From Cyanobacteria bacterium REEB446 (GTDB taxonomy: Bacteria; Cyanobacteriota; Vampirovibrionia; LMEP-6097), in the NCBI GenBank assembly GCA_018970325.1, contig JAGWWP010000001.1:71889-135888 (forward strand): a DNA stretch of 64,000 bases. The letters run 5' to 3'. Below are positions 17,987-30,329 of the stretch, one piece after another. Positions within the stretch are counted from its first letter, which is position 1, and every line of letters begins with the position of its first letter. Position numbers and translations under genes: made by a program. The notes under the pieces are model-generated. The model was not told the origin of the DNA, did not search any database, and saw nothing but the letters and a program-made list of their open reading frames with translations.

Positions 17987-18859
17987 TTACTCTACCCAGA
18001 TCTTAAGTAGATCACTGAAAGCATCTACTCGCCTATCTCTAAAATAAGGCCAGTAACGATTCGCTTCATCTATAACTTTTAAATCTAAGTCAAGGTGGCT
18101 TATGGTTTCATCTTGACCATTTCTTTCTAGAATTCTGCCATAAGGATCTATGCAGAAAGAGTTTCCCCAGAAATCTAAGTGACCTTCCTTGCCTACTCTA
18201 TTGACGGCGATAACGAAAACGTGATTAGCTATAGCATGAGCACGCATCGAGGTAAACCAAGCCTCAAGCTGATCTTGGTAAATATCTGGCGAAGCAGTGC
18301 CATCCCAGCCTATAGCAGTAGGATAAATTAATATCTGTGCCCCCTTTAAAGCATTTATACGAGCGGCTTCAGGGAACCATTGATCCCAGCAGATTAGGCA
18401 GCCGACTTTAAAGCTATCCCCAGCCGAGCTTTTAACATCAGCTACTTGAAAACCTTTATCTCCAGCCCTGAAATAATATTTTTCATAGAATCCCGGATCA
18501 TCTGGGATGTGCATTTTACGATAATGGCAGTTAATCTGCCCCTCTCTATCTATGACATAAAGGCTGTTGAAATATACGGCTGGAGAGACTTTCTCAAAAA
18601 AAGGAAAAACCAGATTAATGGATAGTTCTTTAGCTAAAGCTAAAAAGTGTTTAATTTCCTCCGCATCTTTATGAAAAGCTAGATCGAAATTTTCAGGTGC
18701 TTCAGTAATCGCTAAATAATCAGTAAGGCAGAGCTCCTGAAGTATAACTAAATCAGGTGTAATACTAGAGCAGGCTTCTCTAATTTTTTGTGTTAGGTAA
18801 CTGAGATTCTTTTCTATAGTTCCCTGAGATTTTCCCTGAATCCATGCGACTTTAACCAT
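17987..18859 (-). CDS. aguB: N-carbamoylputrescine amidase (nitrilase superfamily)
   Basis: LQELCLTDY, YRKMHIPDDPGFYEKYYF, LICWDQWFPEAAR. Confidence 0.92.
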   Translation of the reverse strand: MVKVAWIQGKSQGTIEKNLSYLTQKIREACSSITPDLVILQELCLTDYLAITEAPENFDLAFHKDAEEIKHFLALAKELSINLVFPFFEKVSPAVYFNSLYVIDREGQINCHYRKMHIPDDPGFYEKYYFRAGDKGFQVADVKSSAGDSFKVGCLICWDQWFPEAARINALKGAQILIYPTAIGWDGTASPDIYQDQLEAWFTSMRAHAIANHVFVIAVNRVGKEGHLDFWGNSFCIDPYGRILERNGQDETISHLDLDLKVIDEANRYWPYFRDRRVDAFSDLLKIWVE

Positions 18860-18969
18860 AGGGGTTTATTTTAGCTTGTTGCTTTTTTACTGTGTGGAAA
18901 ACAAGTGAAATTTTATTAGCCTCAAACAAAAATAAAACATTTCCCTACATATAATTTAGAATAGACAAA

Positions 18970-19842
18970 GTGGTTGCAGTTCAAGAAAAAGATCTGAATA
19001 GAATAGGCTTTGTAGCCACACTTGGGCTTTTTGCTTTACTTGCTTTTATTTTTTGGCTAAAAGGACATGATTTTAATAAATCTAGGACTTTTACTTTTTA
19101 TTTTGAAAATGTTAATGGTCTAGAAGAAGGTTCTGCTCTGAGGTGGCATGGACTTAAGATTGGCTTGGTGAAATCGATAGAACCTGTTCGTCAGAATATT
19201 GACTTAGAGCCACTGCCGAGTAAAGAGATAGCTGAAATAGGTAATATTCATCTTCAGGAAGGTAAGCGTTTACTTACTAGTTCAAGTATTCAGGATTTAG
19301 TTTTTGCAAGAGAGAAAATTAACCAAGCCCAATTAGAGATTGGGCTTGCGAGGTTGGCTACTGATCAGCACCATATTCGAAAAGGAAAGCATATTGCGGT
19401 TCAGGCTATAGTGACTATGGACGATGTCCCTATAAGCTTAGTGAATCAGGTTACTATAGTGCCTTCTGGTTTAATTGGTGAGCAATACGTGGATCTTACT
19501 TCGATTAAGATAGAAGAACAGTTTCTTGATAAATTTAATTATGATGAACCACATTTTATAAGTTTAGAGCCGATTAGGCTTGATAGTTTGATTAGGGTTA
19601 ATCTTGAATCTTCTGAGGCGATTAAGAATTTAGCGAATAGAGTAAATGCTGTGTTTGGCGAAGAAGATGCGGATAATATTAAAAATCTTATTAAGGCTTC
19701 GAATTCTTTTGTTAATGATCCACAGCTAAGAAAAGGTATAAAGGAATCTACGGAAAATATCAGAAAAATAACTGAGGATTTTTCGATTTGGACTTTATTG
19801 TTTGGTTCTAAGAAAAAAGAACACAAATATATTAATCAATAA
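18970..19842 (+). CDS. MlaD/MCE-family lipid transport protein
   Basis: N-terminal TM then FYFENVNGLEEGSALRWHGLKIGLVKSIE (MCE domain), PSGLIGEQYVDLTS. Confidence 0.85.
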   Translation: MVAVQEKDLNRIGFVATLGLFALLAFIFWLKGHDFNKSRTFTFYFENVNGLEEGSALRWHGLKIGLVKSIEPVRQNIDLEPLPSKEIAEIGNIHLQEGKRLLTSSSIQDLVFAREKINQAQLEIGLARLATDQHHIRKGKHIAVQAIVTMDDVPISLVNQVTIVPSGLIGEQYVDLTSIKIEEQFLDKFNYDEPHFISLEPIRLDSLIRVNLESSEAIKNLANRVNAVFGEEDADNIKNLIKASNSFVNDPQLRKGIKESTENIRKITEDFSIWTLLFGSKKKEHKYINQ

Positions 19843-19962
19843 GACATTAAATTAGAAATAAAATATAAAGAATAATTCATCGAGCTTAGCATAATATTAC
19901 ATTATGTTATTATAGGTAATTCAATAGTAGGATACCCTTATTGGGGCCTCGTTCGGCATTCT

Positions 19963-22900
19963 ATGATAACAAAAAATTATTCTCGTAAGATCCCTAAAGT
20001 CAAAGCCTATAAGGGACAAAGAACAATAAAGTTACCAGATCTAACCGAAATTCAAAAGCAATCTTTCCAGAGGTTTTTGACAGAGGGGCTAGCTGAAGAG
20101 TTAGAGAATTTCTCGCCAGTAACTGACTATACAGGCAGATTGGAATTATATTTTTTACATAATCATTATACTTTTGAGGAGCATCAAGAGCCTAATAAGG
20201 CTAAGACTCCGATGGAGGCTAGGCTGAATGAGCAAAGCTTTACTAAAAAGTTATATATAAAAGTGCGTTTCGTAAATAGAGACAGCGGTGAAATTAAAGA
20301 AAGTAAAATGTTCATCGGCGAAATACCTATGATGACTGAAAGAGGTACTTTCATCGTTAATGGTGCTGAGCGTGTAGTTGTTTCTCAGATCGTTAGATCA
20401 CCTGGTATTTATTACAAGAGAGAAATCGAGCCAAGTGGTAAGAGAATATTTAATGCGACGCTGATTCCGAATAGAGGCGCTTGGATTAAGTTAGAGACTG
20501 ATGTTTCTGATTATATTTATATTAAAATTGATAAAACAAGAAAAATCCCTGTAACGGTTTTCCTGAGAGCATTGGGTTATACCGAAGCGGATATGAAAGA
20601 TCTGTTCTCTCATTATGATTTCTTGGCTAAGACATTTGAAAAAGATCCGACTTCTAATGAGGAAGAGGCTTTAATCGAGCTTTATAAGAAAATGAGACCG
20701 GGTGAGCATCCTTCTGTGGATGGTGCTAGGCAGCTTATAGAAAGTAGATTCTTTAATGCTAAGAAGTATGATTTAGGTTTCGTTGGTAGATATAAGCTTA
20801 ATAAAAAGTTAGGACCTAATGCCCCAGAGGATTTAAGAGTTCTTACTAAGGAAGATTTTATTGCAGCTATTGATTATTTAGTTAAGCTTAATTTTGATGA
20901 AGCTCAGATAGATGATATTGATCACTTGGGTAACAGAAGAGTTAGATCAGTAGGTGAATTACTTCAGAATCAGTTTAGATTAGGTTTAAGTAGAATCGAG
21001 AGAATTATTAAAGAGAGAATGACTCTTCAAGAGCAGGAAGGTCTGACTCCAGCTAATTTGATTAATCCTAAGCCATTGGTTTCTGCTATTAGAGAGTTCT
21101 TCGGTTCTTCTCAGTTGTCACAGTTTATGGATCAGACTAATCCACTTGCAGAGTTAACGCATAAGCGTCGTATTTCTGCTCTTGGTCCTGGTGGTTTATC
21201 TCGTGAGAGAGCTGGCTTTGCGGTTCGTGATATTCACCCTTCTCAAAACGGAAGACTTTGTCCAGTAGAGACTCCAGAGGGTCCTAACGCTGGTCTTATC
21301 GGTAGTTTAGCTTCACATGCAAGAATTAACGATTTTGGTTTTATTGAAACTCCATACAGATCAGTAGTTGATGGCATAGTTACGAACGAAGTTAAATACT
21401 ATACTGCTACTGATGAGGATAACTCTAAGATCGCTACGGGTGATACTCGTATAGAAGAGTCTGGTCATTTTACTAATGACATGGTTCCAGTTAAATATAA
21501 GAATGAATTTATTGAGACTAAAGGTGAAGATGTAGACTTAGTGGGTGTTTCACCTATTCAGATCGTTTCGATTGGTACTTCTTTAATTCCTTTCTTAGAG
21601 CATGATGATGCGAACCGTGCACTTATGGGTTCTAACATGCAACGTCAAGCAGTTCCTTTACTTAAAGCCGAGAGAACGCTTGTAGGTACTGGTATAGAGG
21701 GACAGGTAGCTAGAGATAGTGGCATGGTGGTTATTTCTGATCATGACGGTATCGTAGACTACGTTGACTCTAGAAGAATTAGAATTAAATTTACTGAAGA
21801 TGGAAAAGGTTCTAAGACCTATGATCTTCTTAAGTACATGAGATCTAATCAAGACACTTGTTTGAATCAGACTCCTATTGTCAAGATTGGTCAAGAAGTG
21901 AAAGCTGGTCAGGCGCTTACAGATGGTGCTGCGACTTGTGAAGGTGAACTCGCATTAGGTAAAAATCTTCTTGTAGCTTTCATGCCTTGGGAAGGATATA
22001 ACTTTGAGGATGCGGTTCTGATTTCCCAAAGACTAGTTAGAGAAGATGTTTATACATCTATCCACATTGAAAAATATGAAATAGATGCTAGGCAGACTAA
22101 GCTAGGAGCTGAAGAAATCACTAGAGAACTTCCTAATATTAGTGAAGATGCTCTTAAGCACCTTGATGAAAATGGTATCGTTCGTATCGGAGCGATGGTT
22201 AAAGAGAATGATATTCTGGTTGGTAAGATTACTCCTAAGGGTGAATCTGATAATCCTCCTGAAGAAAGACTTCTTAGAGCTATTTTTGGTGAGAAAGCTA
22301 GAGATGTTAAGGATAATTCACTCAGAGTGCCACATGGCGAGAAAGGTAGAGTTATAGCTGTAAGAATTTACGATAGAGATAAAGGTGATGAATTGCCTCC
22401 TGTTTCTAACAAGATAGTTAGAGTCTTTATAGCTCAGAAAAGAAGAATTTCTGTTGGTGATAAAGTCGCTGGTAGACACGGTAATAAGGGTATTATTTCT
22501 AGAATTCTTCCAGTTGAGGATATGCCGCATTTACCAGATGGTTCTCCAGTAGACATAGTTCTAAATCCACTGGGTGTTCCTTCACGTATGAACGTAGGTC
22601 AAATCTATGAGTGTATTTTAGGTATGGCAGCTACGATTTTAGATCATGCTTATGAAGTTCCTTCTTTTGATGAAATGTTTGGTGAAGGTGCTTCTGATAA
22701 TTTAATTAAAGATGAAATCACTAAAGCTAGAACTATAGAGAATGGTAAGTATTCTTGGTTAGGTGCTGACGGAAAAGTTAAATTAGTAGATGGTCGTACT
22801 GGTGAGTATTTTGATAATCCTGTCTTAGTTGGGGTTATGTATATTCTTAAATTAGTTCACCTTGTTGATGACAAGATTCACGCTAGATCTACAGGACCTT

Positions 22901-23355
22901 ATAGTCTTGTTACGCAGCAGCCTCTCGGTGGTAAAGCACAGTTTGGTGGTCAGAGACTTGGTGAGATGGAGTGTTGGGCACTTGAAGCTTACGGTGCTTC
23001 TTATACACTTCAGGAAATGCTTACTCGTAAATCTGATGATGTTGTAGGTCGTGCTAAGGCTTATGAGGCGATAGTTAAGGGTGAGAACATCACTCCAGCT
23101 GGAGTTCCAGAGTCGTTCAAGGTACTACTAAAAGAATTGCAGTCTATCGGTCTTGATATTCATGCTCTAAAATCAGTTAAAAACTCTGATGGTGATTCAA
23201 ATCTAGAGGAAGTGAACTTAGATTCTGATTCTACGTTTGACTTTATGAAGACGAAGAATCACTTACCTAGATTAGATGAAGCTATTAATGATCTTAAGTC
23301 AAGTGAAGAAGTAGGATTAAAGCTTGAAACTAAGTCAGGGTTTACTTTTAACTAA
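19963..23355 (+). CDS. rpoB: RNA polymerase beta subunit
   Basis: [67 protein letters not shown]. Confidence 0.99.
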   Translation: MITKNYSRKIPKVKAYKGQRTIKLPDLTEIQKQSFQRFLTEGLAEELENFSPVTDYTGRLELYFLHNHYTFEEHQEPNKAKTPMEARLNEQSFTKKLYIKVRFVNRDSGEIKESKMFIGEIPMMTERGTFIVNGAERVVVSQIVRSPGIYYKREIEPSGKRIFNATLIPNRGAWIKLETDVSDYIYIKIDKTRKIPVTVFLRALGYTEADMKDLFSHYDFLAKTFEKDPTSNEEEALIELYKKMRPGEHPSVDGARQLIESRFFNAKKYDLGFVGRYKLNKKLGPNAPEDLRVLTKEDFIAAIDYLVKLNFDEAQIDDIDHLGNRRVRSVGELLQNQFRLGLSRIERIIKERMTLQEQEGLTPANLINPKPLVSAIREFFGSSQLSQFMDQTNPLAELTHKRRISALGPGGLSRERAGFAVRDIHPSQNGRLCPVETPEGPNAGLIGSLASHARINDFGFIETPYRSVVDGIVTNEVKYYTATDEDNSKIATGDTRIEESGHFTNDMVPVKYKNEFIETKGEDVDLVGVSPIQIVSIGTSLIPFLEHDDANRALMGSNMQRQAVPLLKAERTLVGTGIEGQVARDSGMVVISDHDGIVDYVDSRRIRIKFTEDGKGSKTYDLLKYMRSNQDTCLNQTPIVKIGQEVKAGQALTDGAATCEGELALGKNLLVAFMPWEGYNFEDAVLISQRLVREDVYTSIHIEKYEIDARQTKLGAEEITRELPNISEDALKHLDENGIVRIGAMVKENDILVGKITPKGESDNPPEERLLRAIFGEKARDVKDNSLRVPHGEKGRVIAVRIYDRDKGDELPPVSNKIVRVFIAQKRRISVGDKVAGRHGNKGIISRILPVEDMPHLPDGSPVDIVLNPLGVPSRMNVGQIYECILGMAATILDHAYEVPSFDEMFGEGASDNLIKDEITKARTIENGKYSWLGADGKVKLVDGRTGEYFDNPVLVGVMYILKLVHLVDDKIHARSTGPYSLVTQQPLGGKAQFGGQRLGEMECWALEAYGASYTLQEMLTRKSDDVVGRAKAYEAIVKGENITPAGVPESFKVLLKELQSIGLDIHALKSVKNSDGDSNLEEVNLDSDSTFDFMKTKNHLPRLDEAINDLKSSEEVGLKLETKSGFTFN

Positions 23356-23385
23356 ATATTAGAAAAGGGTTAGGTTAAGTTTAAG

Positions 23386-25323
23386 ATGTCAGATGAAATT
23401 GGTAATGAATTAGACGCTTTGGGTATCGCTTCGATTGAAGCACTTGAGCATGATATTGACAGTGATGAAGTGCATGAAATTGAGAAAAACAGCTTAGTTG
23501 CTGATAATGATCTTTTCGATAGTATTAAGATACAGATCGCTTCTCCTTCAAGGATTCTAGGTTGGTCTTATGGTGAAGTAACTAAGCCAGAAACTATTAA
23601 CTACAGAACTTTAAAGCCAGAGAAAGATGGTTTATTCTGTGAGAAAATATTTGGTCCAGTTAAGGATTGGGAATGTTCTTGTGGTAAATATAAACGTATT
23701 CGCCATAAAGGTATAGTCTGTGAAAGATGCGGAGTAGAAGTTACTGAATCTAAAGTAAGAAGACAGAGAATGGGTTCTATTACTCTTGCAGCCCCTGTTT
23801 CACATATATGGTTTTTAAAGGGTATCCCAAGTTATTTAAGTTTACTTCTAGATGTTACTCTTAAGGATCTTGAGCAAGTAGTTTACTTTAATTCATATTT
23901 AGTTATCGATCCTGGTAATGTTGAGAATTTAAAGAAGAATCAAATTATTGTTGAGGAAGAGTATGAGCAGCTTTTAGATAATGAGACTGCTCAGTTTGAA
24001 GTGGGTATCGGTGCTGAAGCACTTCTTCTGTTATTAGAAGATTTAGCTCAGCCGAAATACGAGTACCCAAATGCAAGTAGTAGAGCTGAAAGAGGTGAGC
24101 TACTAGGCTTGCCTGGTTTAGAAAAAGTAAGAGATCACCTAAAAGCTGAATTAGCTGAAGTTGGTGGTTCACAGCAGAAGAGAATTAAATGTGTTAAACG
24201 TTTAAGATTGGTTCAATCATTACTAAATTCTAAGACAGATCCGGGTTGGATGGTTATGGAAGTTCTTCCTATATGTCCTCCAGACTTGAGACCTATGGTT
24301 CAGTTAGATGGTGGTAGATTCGCTACTTCTGATTTAAATGATCTTTACAGAAGAGTTATTAATAGAAACAGCCGTCTAGCAAGACTTATAGATATGGGCG
24401 CGCCTGAAATTATTATCCGTAACGAGAAGAGAATGCTTCAAGAAGCGGTAGATGCTCTTATTGATAATGGTAGAAGAGGTAGAGTAGTTACTGGTACGAA
24501 TGGCAGACCACTTAAATCTCTTTCTAATATTATCGAAGGTAAGCAGGGTCGTTTCCGTCAAAACCTTCTTGGTAAGCGTGTTGACTACTCTGGTAGATCT
24601 GTTATCGTTGTAGGTCCTTCACTGAAATTACATCAGTGTGGACTTCCTCGTGAGATGGCGATTGAGCTATTTAAACCTTTCGTTATTAATAAATTGATAG
24701 ACAGACAGATTTGTCAAAACATTAAAGCTTCTAAAAAGCTTATAGAGAAAGGTTCTCCGATGGTTTGGAGTATTCTTAAAGAAGTAGTTGAAGGTCACCC
24801 AGTTCTTTTGAACCGTGCACCTACGCTTCACAGATTGGGTATCCAAGCTTTTGAACCAGTTATAGTAGAAGGAAGAGCTATCAGATTACATCCATTAGTA
24901 TGTTCAGCTTTTAACGCTGACTTTGATGGTGACCAAATGGCAGTTCACGTTCCGTTGAGTATAGAAGCACAGACTGAGGCTAGAACTTTAGTTATGGCTA
25001 ATACGAATATACTTTCACCAGCGACAGGTAAGCCAGTGATTACTCCTACTCAGGATATGGTTTTAGGTATTTATTACTTAACTATTGATAAGCCTAATTC
25101 TGAGGATTCGAAATTATTTAAGGGTGCTGGTAGTGTGTTCTCTAGTGAGGATGAAGCTATTACCGCTTACCATACTAAGAATGTTGATCTATTCGCTAAG
25201 GTTAAGCTTAGAACTACCCAGACTGAGTCTGGCTTATCTGAGATCATTGAAACTACTGTAGGTAGAATTATTTTTAATAAGACTATCGTAGATTCAATTG
25301 AAAAAGACGCAGTAGCTATTTAA
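23386..25323 (+). CDS. rpoC1: RNA polymerase beta' subunit N-terminal half (gamma)
   Basis: [40 protein letters not shown]; terminates at 645 aa. Confidence 0.98.
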   Translation: MSDEIGNELDALGIASIEALEHDIDSDEVHEIEKNSLVADNDLFDSIKIQIASPSRILGWSYGEVTKPETINYRTLKPEKDGLFCEKIFGPVKDWECSCGKYKRIRHKGIVCERCGVEVTESKVRRQRMGSITLAAPVSHIWFLKGIPSYLSLLLDVTLKDLEQVVYFNSYLVIDPGNVENLKKNQIIVEEEYEQLLDNETAQFEVGIGAEALLLLLEDLAQPKYEYPNASSRAERGELLGLPGLEKVRDHLKAELAEVGGSQQKRIKCVKRLRLVQSLLNSKTDPGWMVMEVLPICPPDLRPMVQLDGGRFATSDLNDLYRRVINRNSRLARLIDMGAPEIIIRNEKRMLQEAVDALIDNGRRGRVVTGTNGRPLKSLSNIIEGKQGRFRQNLLGKRVDYSGRSVIVVGPSLKLHQCGLPREMAIELFKPFVINKLIDRQICQNIKASKKLIEKGSPMVWSILKEVVEGHPVLLNRAPTLHRLGIQAFEPVIVEGRAIRLHPLVCSAFNADFDGDQMAVHVPLSIEAQTEARTLVMANTNILSPATGKPVITPTQDMVLGIYYLTIDKPNSEDSKLFKGAGSVFSSEDEAITAYHTKNVDLFAKVKLRTTQTESGLSEIIETTVGRIIFNKTIVDSIEKDAVAI

Positions 25324-25349
25324 GTTTAGAGGAAAGGTTTATAAACACC

Positions 25350-28300
25350 ATGCAAACAAAAGAACAAAAAGCAGCACCAGGAATAACTAGAGAGAAAAAG
25401 AAACCTGCTTTCATTAATCAAATCGTTGATAAAAAAATACTAGGCAGAATGATTGCTAAGGTTTATGAGAACTTTGGTGCAGAGCTTACTGCTGTTTTAG
25501 CTAATAATCTTAAGGATTTGGGCTTTAAGTTTGCTACTCAAGCGGCTGTTACTATTAGTATCGAAGATTTAACTGTTCCCCCAAAGAAAGCTGAGTTAGT
25601 AGCTGAAGCTGAAGCTGAGTTAGCTAAGACTACTGAGAGATTTGAGAGAGGGGAAATCACTGAGGTAGAGCGTTATAACAAGGTTATTGATACTTGGTCT
25701 GAGACTAACGATAAGGTTACTGAGGCTGTAGTAGAGTATTTTGATAGATTGAATCCAGTTTATATGATGGCATTCTCTGGTGCAAGAGGTAATGTCTCGC
25801 AGGTACGTCAGCTAGTTGGAATGAGGGGTCTTATGGCTAACTCTGAAGGTAAGATTATTGACCTTCCGATTAAATCTAACTTTAAAGAGGGTCTTACCGT
25901 TCCTGAGTATGTGATTTCAGCATTTGGAGCGAGAAAGGGTCTAGTAGATACAGCTTTAAAAACAGCTGACTCTGGTTATTTAACTAGAAGACTTGTAGAC
26001 GTAGCTCAGGATGTAATTATTCGTACAGATGATTGTGGAACTGAGAAATTTATTGAAGTTGGTGCTCTTTATGATGGAGAGACCATTGTAACGGGTATTG
26101 ATGTTAGAGTTATTGGCAGAACTGCTGCTGAAGATATTACCAACCCAGAGACTAAAGAAGTTATTACACCGAAGGGTACTATAATTAATAGATCCGCTTC
26201 TGAAAAGATTAAAGCATCTGGTTTGAGATCTGTAAAAATCAGATCTACGCTTATTTGCGAGGCTAAATATGGTGTTTGTAAGACTTGCTATGGTTGGTCT
26301 TCTACGGATAACAGACCTGTTAATTTAGGTGAAGCGATAGGTATTATCGCAGCTCAGTCGATAGGTGAGCCTGGTACACAGTTAACGATGAGAACATTCC
26401 ACACGGGTGGTGCGGTGGCTGGTCACAGTAAAGCAAGAGAGTATTATATTTCTACTGCTTCTGGCACTGTTAAATATGGTTTTGAAGTCAGAGAAATTAG
26501 AACTAAATATGGTGATATTGTTTATCAAACGCTTAGTGCAGGTAAGCTTTCTATTGGTTCAGAGTCTATGAATATGCCTTTAGGCGCAAGGCTTATCGTT
26601 AAAGATGGATCTCATATTGATAAAGGTGGGATTATTGGTGAGTTTCCAGATTTAAGTAAAAAGAAACTCCTTACAGAGAAAGCTTCTAAAGATGTTATTA
26701 CAATGCAATCTGGTTTAGTAGTTTTTAAAGACTTTGGTGTTGATGAGACTAAAGATAGACAAGGTAATATTTCTAAGCTTGCTAATAAGCAGGGTACTAT
26801 TTGGATAGAAGCAGGTACGGTATTGCCTCTTTCATCTGGTAGCCAGTTAATTATTAAAGATGGAGAAATGGTTAACAAGGGTGATACTATTTCTGAGACT
26901 ATTTTGAAATGCCAATATAGTGGTGAGGTAAGATATGGTGCAGACCTAGTTATCGAAGAAACTGAAATCGGTTCTAGAAAAGTAAATAAATTAGCTAGGG
27001 GTCGACTTCTTAATGTAATTAATGCTTCGATAGGTTCTTCTAACGCTAAATTACAGCAAAATCAACAGGGTAATCTCTGGGTTCTTGCTAATGAGAAGTA
27101 TGTTCTTAAGATGGTAAATGGTGAGACTATTGAGAATGGCAAGATTCTAGCAGAGCTTGTTGATGACGAGCTTTCATTACATTTACCTTGCTCGGGTGAG
27201 ATTAGATATGATGATCTAGAAATAGATGATAGAAAGATCGTTACTAAGCATGGAAGAGTAATTTTTATTCCAGAGGAGATTCATTCTCTTTCTAAAGATG
27301 CAAGTCTTGCAATAATTGAGACTGGTACTCATGTTAAAGCTGGAACAGAAGTTGTTAAAGACGTCTATGCGAATATTGACGGTATAGTTAGAGTTACCAT
27401 TGAAAATAATATTATTCATGAAGTAACAGTCACTCCAGGAGAGCTTTTTGAGATAGAAGATCCAGAGCTTCTTAAGTATGCTGATGGTGACATCGTTAAA
27501 GAAGGCGTAGAGATTATGCCTAATGTTAAAACGACTAAGCCAAGCATGATTACTCTCTTTAGTCATGAAGAGACTGGTGAGACTAAGCTTTTACTTAGAG
27601 ATGTTCAGTTGTATGATATTAAACCACGTGAAGTGGAATTCACGGCTGAGACTACTGATGCTGCGATTAATATTTATCCAGTAACGCAAATGCATTACAG
27701 AGATGGCGATAAAGTTCGTAATTTCAATGGTGGAGCACTCACTAAGACTAGTTTGATACTGTCTTGTGAAGATCAGTATCAAGATTCTAAGGGAATCGTA
27801 GAATTTGATACTGAAGCTGAGACGCTAAATATTATTTTCCAAGAAAATATTATTCTAAGATCTGAAAGAACAGCATCTACTATCACTGAGATTCTTGTTC
27901 AGCCAGGTGATTTCGTTGAAGCTAATCAAGCTGTAGCTAAAGTTCAATCTATCGCTCAGACTTCTGGTGAGGTTTTCGTAAATCAAGTAGATAAATCTAG
28001 AATCTTAATTCTAGATGATGCTTCTAGTTTCTCTGTTACTTCTAAGGTTGCTCCTAAAGTCAAAGAGGGAGATTACGTTCTTAAGGGTGATTCGATAGGT
28101 AATTCAGAGCCGCTTGAGGAGCCAGGTATAGTAACTGAAGTTAAAGGAAACACCGTTATCATCAGAAAGGCACGTCCTTTCCTTGTAAGCTCTGGTACTA
28201 GATTACATGTAGATAATCATTCTTTAGTTCAGCAGGGTGACCAGCTCGCTACTATTATCTATGAAAAAGTTAAGACTGGTGACATCGTCCAAGGTCTTCC

Positions 28301-29048
28301 TAAGGTAGAAGAATTACTTGAAGGTAGAAAGCCTAAAGAGCCAGCGATTATTTCTGATGTATCTGGTGTGGCTGAAGTTCTTAATGAAGATGGTACTGAG
28401 ACTATATTTATTAAAACGGCTGATGAGCGTAAAGAGTTCGTTATCCCTGTCGGTCAGAATATCGTCGTTAATGATGGTGATAAAATTAGTGTAGGAGACC
28501 TTCTTACTGATGGTCAGCCTAATCCGCATGATCTTCTTGAGTATAAAGGTGTAGAACATTTACAACAATTCTTAGTTGATGAAGTTCAGTCAGTATACGT
28601 ATCTCAAGGTGTTGAGATTGCAAATAAGCACATTGAGACTATAGTTAGACAGATGACTCGTAAAGTAAGAATCGATGATCCTGGTGATACTGAGCTTCTT
28701 CAAGGTGAGTTACATGATATTAACTATGTAAGAACCATTAACAAAGCAGCTGAGGAAGAAGGCAAGATTACTGCTCAATACAAGCACGTTTTACTTGGAT
28801 TAACTAAGGCGAGCTTAAATACAGAGAGCTTTATATCAGCAGCTTCTTTCCAAGAGACGACTAGAATTCTTGCAGAAGCTTCGATTAAAGGTAAAACGGA
28901 TTGGTTACACGGTCTTAAAGAGAACGTTATTATCGGTCGTCTTATCCCATCTGGTTCAGGCTTTGATGTGGTGGTGGATAGTGAAGAGAGTCTTATCGCT
29001 GCTCACCCAGAGAAAGAGCAGCTTATGGCAGGGCTTTCAGTAGCTTAA
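25350..29048 (+). CDS. rpoC2: RNA polymerase beta' subunit C-terminal half with large insert
   Basis: FSGARGNVSQVRQLVGMRGLM, CEAKYGVCKTCYGW, EAIGIIAAQSIGEPGTQLTMRTFHTGG; separate ORF after rpoC1. Confidence 0.98.
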   Translation: MQTKEQKAAPGITREKKKPAFINQIVDKKILGRMIAKVYENFGAELTAVLANNLKDLGFKFATQAAVTISIEDLTVPPKKAELVAEAEAELAKTTERFERGEITEVERYNKVIDTWSETNDKVTEAVVEYFDRLNPVYMMAFSGARGNVSQVRQLVGMRGLMANSEGKIIDLPIKSNFKEGLTVPEYVISAFGARKGLVDTALKTADSGYLTRRLVDVAQDVIIRTDDCGTEKFIEVGALYDGETIVTGIDVRVIGRTAAEDITNPETKEVITPKGTIINRSASEKIKASGLRSVKIRSTLICEAKYGVCKTCYGWSSTDNRPVNLGEAIGIIAAQSIGEPGTQLTMRTFHTGGAVAGHSKAREYYISTASGTVKYGFEVREIRTKYGDIVYQTLSAGKLSIGSESMNMPLGARLIVKDGSHIDKGGIIGEFPDLSKKKLLTEKASKDVITMQSGLVVFKDFGVDETKDRQGNISKLANKQGTIWIEAGTVLPLSSGSQLIIKDGEMVNKGDTISETILKCQYSGEVRYGADLVIEETEIGSRKVNKLARGRLLNVINASIGSSNAKLQQNQQGNLWVLANEKYVLKMVNGETIENGKILAELVDDELSLHLPCSGEIRYDDLEIDDRKIVTKHGRVIFIPEEIHSLSKDASLAIIETGTHVKAGTEVVKDVYANIDGIVRVTIENNIIHEVTVTPGELFEIEDPELLKYADGDIVKEGVEIMPNVKTTKPSMITLFSHEETGETKLLLRDVQLYDIKPREVEFTAETTDAAINIYPVTQMHYRDGDKVRNFNGGALTKTSLILSCEDQYQDSKGIVEFDTEAETLNIIFQENIILRSERTASTITEILVQPGDFVEANQAVAKVQSIAQTSGEVFVNQVDKSRILILDDASSFSVTSKVAPKVKEGDYVLKGDSIGNSEPLEEPGIVTEVKGNTVIIRKARPFLVSSGTRLHVDNHSLVQQGDQLATIIYEKVKTGDIVQGLPKVEELLEGRKPKEPAIISDVSGVAEVLNEDGTETIFIKTADERKEFVIPVGQNIVVNDGDKISVGDLLTDGQPNPHDLLEYKGVEHLQQFLVDEVQSVYVSQGVEIANKHIETIVRQMTRKVRIDDPGDTELLQGELHDINYVRTINKAAEEEGKITAQYKHVLLGLTKASLNTESFISAASFQETTRILAEASIKGKTDWLHGLKENVIIGRLIPSGSGFDVVVDSEESLIAAHPEKEQLMAGLSVA

Positions 29049-29070
29049 GTTAATTACTGTAAAAATTAAA

Positions 29071-29108
29071 AAAAGATGCCCAAAGCTTTAGCTTCTGGGC
29101 ATCTTTTT
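29071..29108. terminator. Rho-independent terminator after rpoC2
   Basis: AAAAGATGCCCA...TGGGCATCTTTTT. Confidence 0.85.
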
Positions 29109-29154
29109 ACTAGGAAGTCATCTTGATGAAGTTCTCTAGTTTAGTTTTATAACT

Positions 29155-29994
29155 TTAACATCCCAAACGCTCAAACCTTTCCCCAACAGCTTTACATAAG
29201 CCCATGGTATTAAAAGCTTTATTAAAATCATCACGATTAATTTTTTTCTTTTTGCCACTAAGAGTTAAAGCTAAGTCTTCGTCATCATTAGGATTTACTA
29301 AGACTGTAGATAGTAAATCATAAGCTGGTGAAAACACAGGCCCCGTATCTCTTTGGTCAATTAAAGAGAAATTTTTCAGGTGCATATCAGCGTTTCCAGT
29401 TATAAATGAAAATAAAACCAATTCCGCGAAATTAACTAAATCAAGTCCTGGATTTACAGAATATTTTAAAATTGCTTTAGCGATCTGCTCATAAGAACCT
29501 TGGTATTTATCTTCTGTAAGCCTTTCAGTGAGCTGACACATATCTTCCATGTGGAGCTTTCCTCCTTTCCATCTATCGATTCTTTTAGTAATATAAGCAA
29601 GATTACCTGAGGATAAGCGAATTAAGCTATGAGGTACTGTTTTAATTTTAGCGATCTCAGCGAGGTGCATAGTCAAATCCTCTATTTCTGCTAATTCAGG
29701 ATAGTGTGGTGATGCTGGTTTTAAAATATAATCCCCCCACATCCCTACTATAGTAAAATGCTTTACTAAATTAGGCTTCTCCGCTGAAGCTAAATGCAGA
29801 GATAGTTTAGGCTGAACCCCAGTTATAGTGGTCTGTGACTTGATAATTTGCTCAGCTAGTTCATTTAGATTCTCTTCTGAATAAGGCATTAGAGGCGGAA
29901 CAGCAGTTCCAAATATTTTTTTACTACAGCTCGGATGAAAATCAATTTCACCATCAGCTAAAGCTAAATAGCAGTATAAGCAGCGATTACTCAT
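29155..29994 (-). CDS. HipA-like kinase core (HipT-like) with N-terminal CxxC...HxxxC segment
   Basis: TITGVQPKLSL, WGDYILKPASP, FITGNADMHLKNFSL, FSPAYDLL. Confidence 0.88.
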   Translation of the reverse strand: MSNRCLYCYLALADGEIDFHPSCSKKIFGTAVPPLMPYSEENLNELAEQIIKSQTTITGVQPKLSLHLASAEKPNLVKHFTIVGMWGDYILKPASPHYPELAEIEDLTMHLAEIAKIKTVPHSLIRLSSGNLAYITKRIDRWKGGKLHMEDMCQLTERLTEDKYQGSYEQIAKAILKYSVNPGLDLVNFAELVLFSFITGNADMHLKNFSLIDQRDTGPVFSPAYDLLSTVLVNPNDDEDLALTLSGKKKKINRDDFNKAFNTMGLCKAVGERFERLGC

Positions 29995-30329
29995 AATTCT
30001 TCTATTAATGGATTAATACTCACCGCCCCAATACAATCTCGGCAGCAAGCCATTAACAAGCCCATGCGATCTCTAGGATTAAGTTTCCAGTTTTTTTCAG
30101 CTATATTTAAAAGCCAACCTTCAGGTATCAACCCATCAAAAAAAGGAAATAACACAGAGCTTTTAAAGGCCTCTTCTTTAATGGGTAGTGTAAGGCTTAT
30201 TGCTACAGGGTTTTCTGACTTAAGGTATTCCTCTGCATACTGAAAGTGATATCCCAGCTCATCTCGACTTAGCCAGCCTGCAAGTTCCTCGTGCATTAAG
30301 ACCTCAGCTTTTCTCATTTTAACTATCAC
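29991..30329 (-). CDS. HipA N-terminal subdomain as separate protein (HipS-like)
   Basis: FQYAEEYLKSENPVAISLTLP, VLFPFFDGLIPEGWLLNIAEKNWKLNPRDRMGLL. Confidence 0.85.
   Translation of the reverse strand: MIVKMRKAEVLMHEELAGWLSRDELGYHFQYAEEYLKSENPVAISLTLPIKEEAFKSSVLFPFFDGLIPEGWLLNIAEKNWKLNPRDRMGLLMACCRDCIGAVSINPLIEEL

Noticed and set aside
21658-28559. Several minus- and plus-strand ORFs within rpoB/rpoC1/rpoC2
   Set aside because: Overlap clear RNA polymerase coding frames; composition artefacts.
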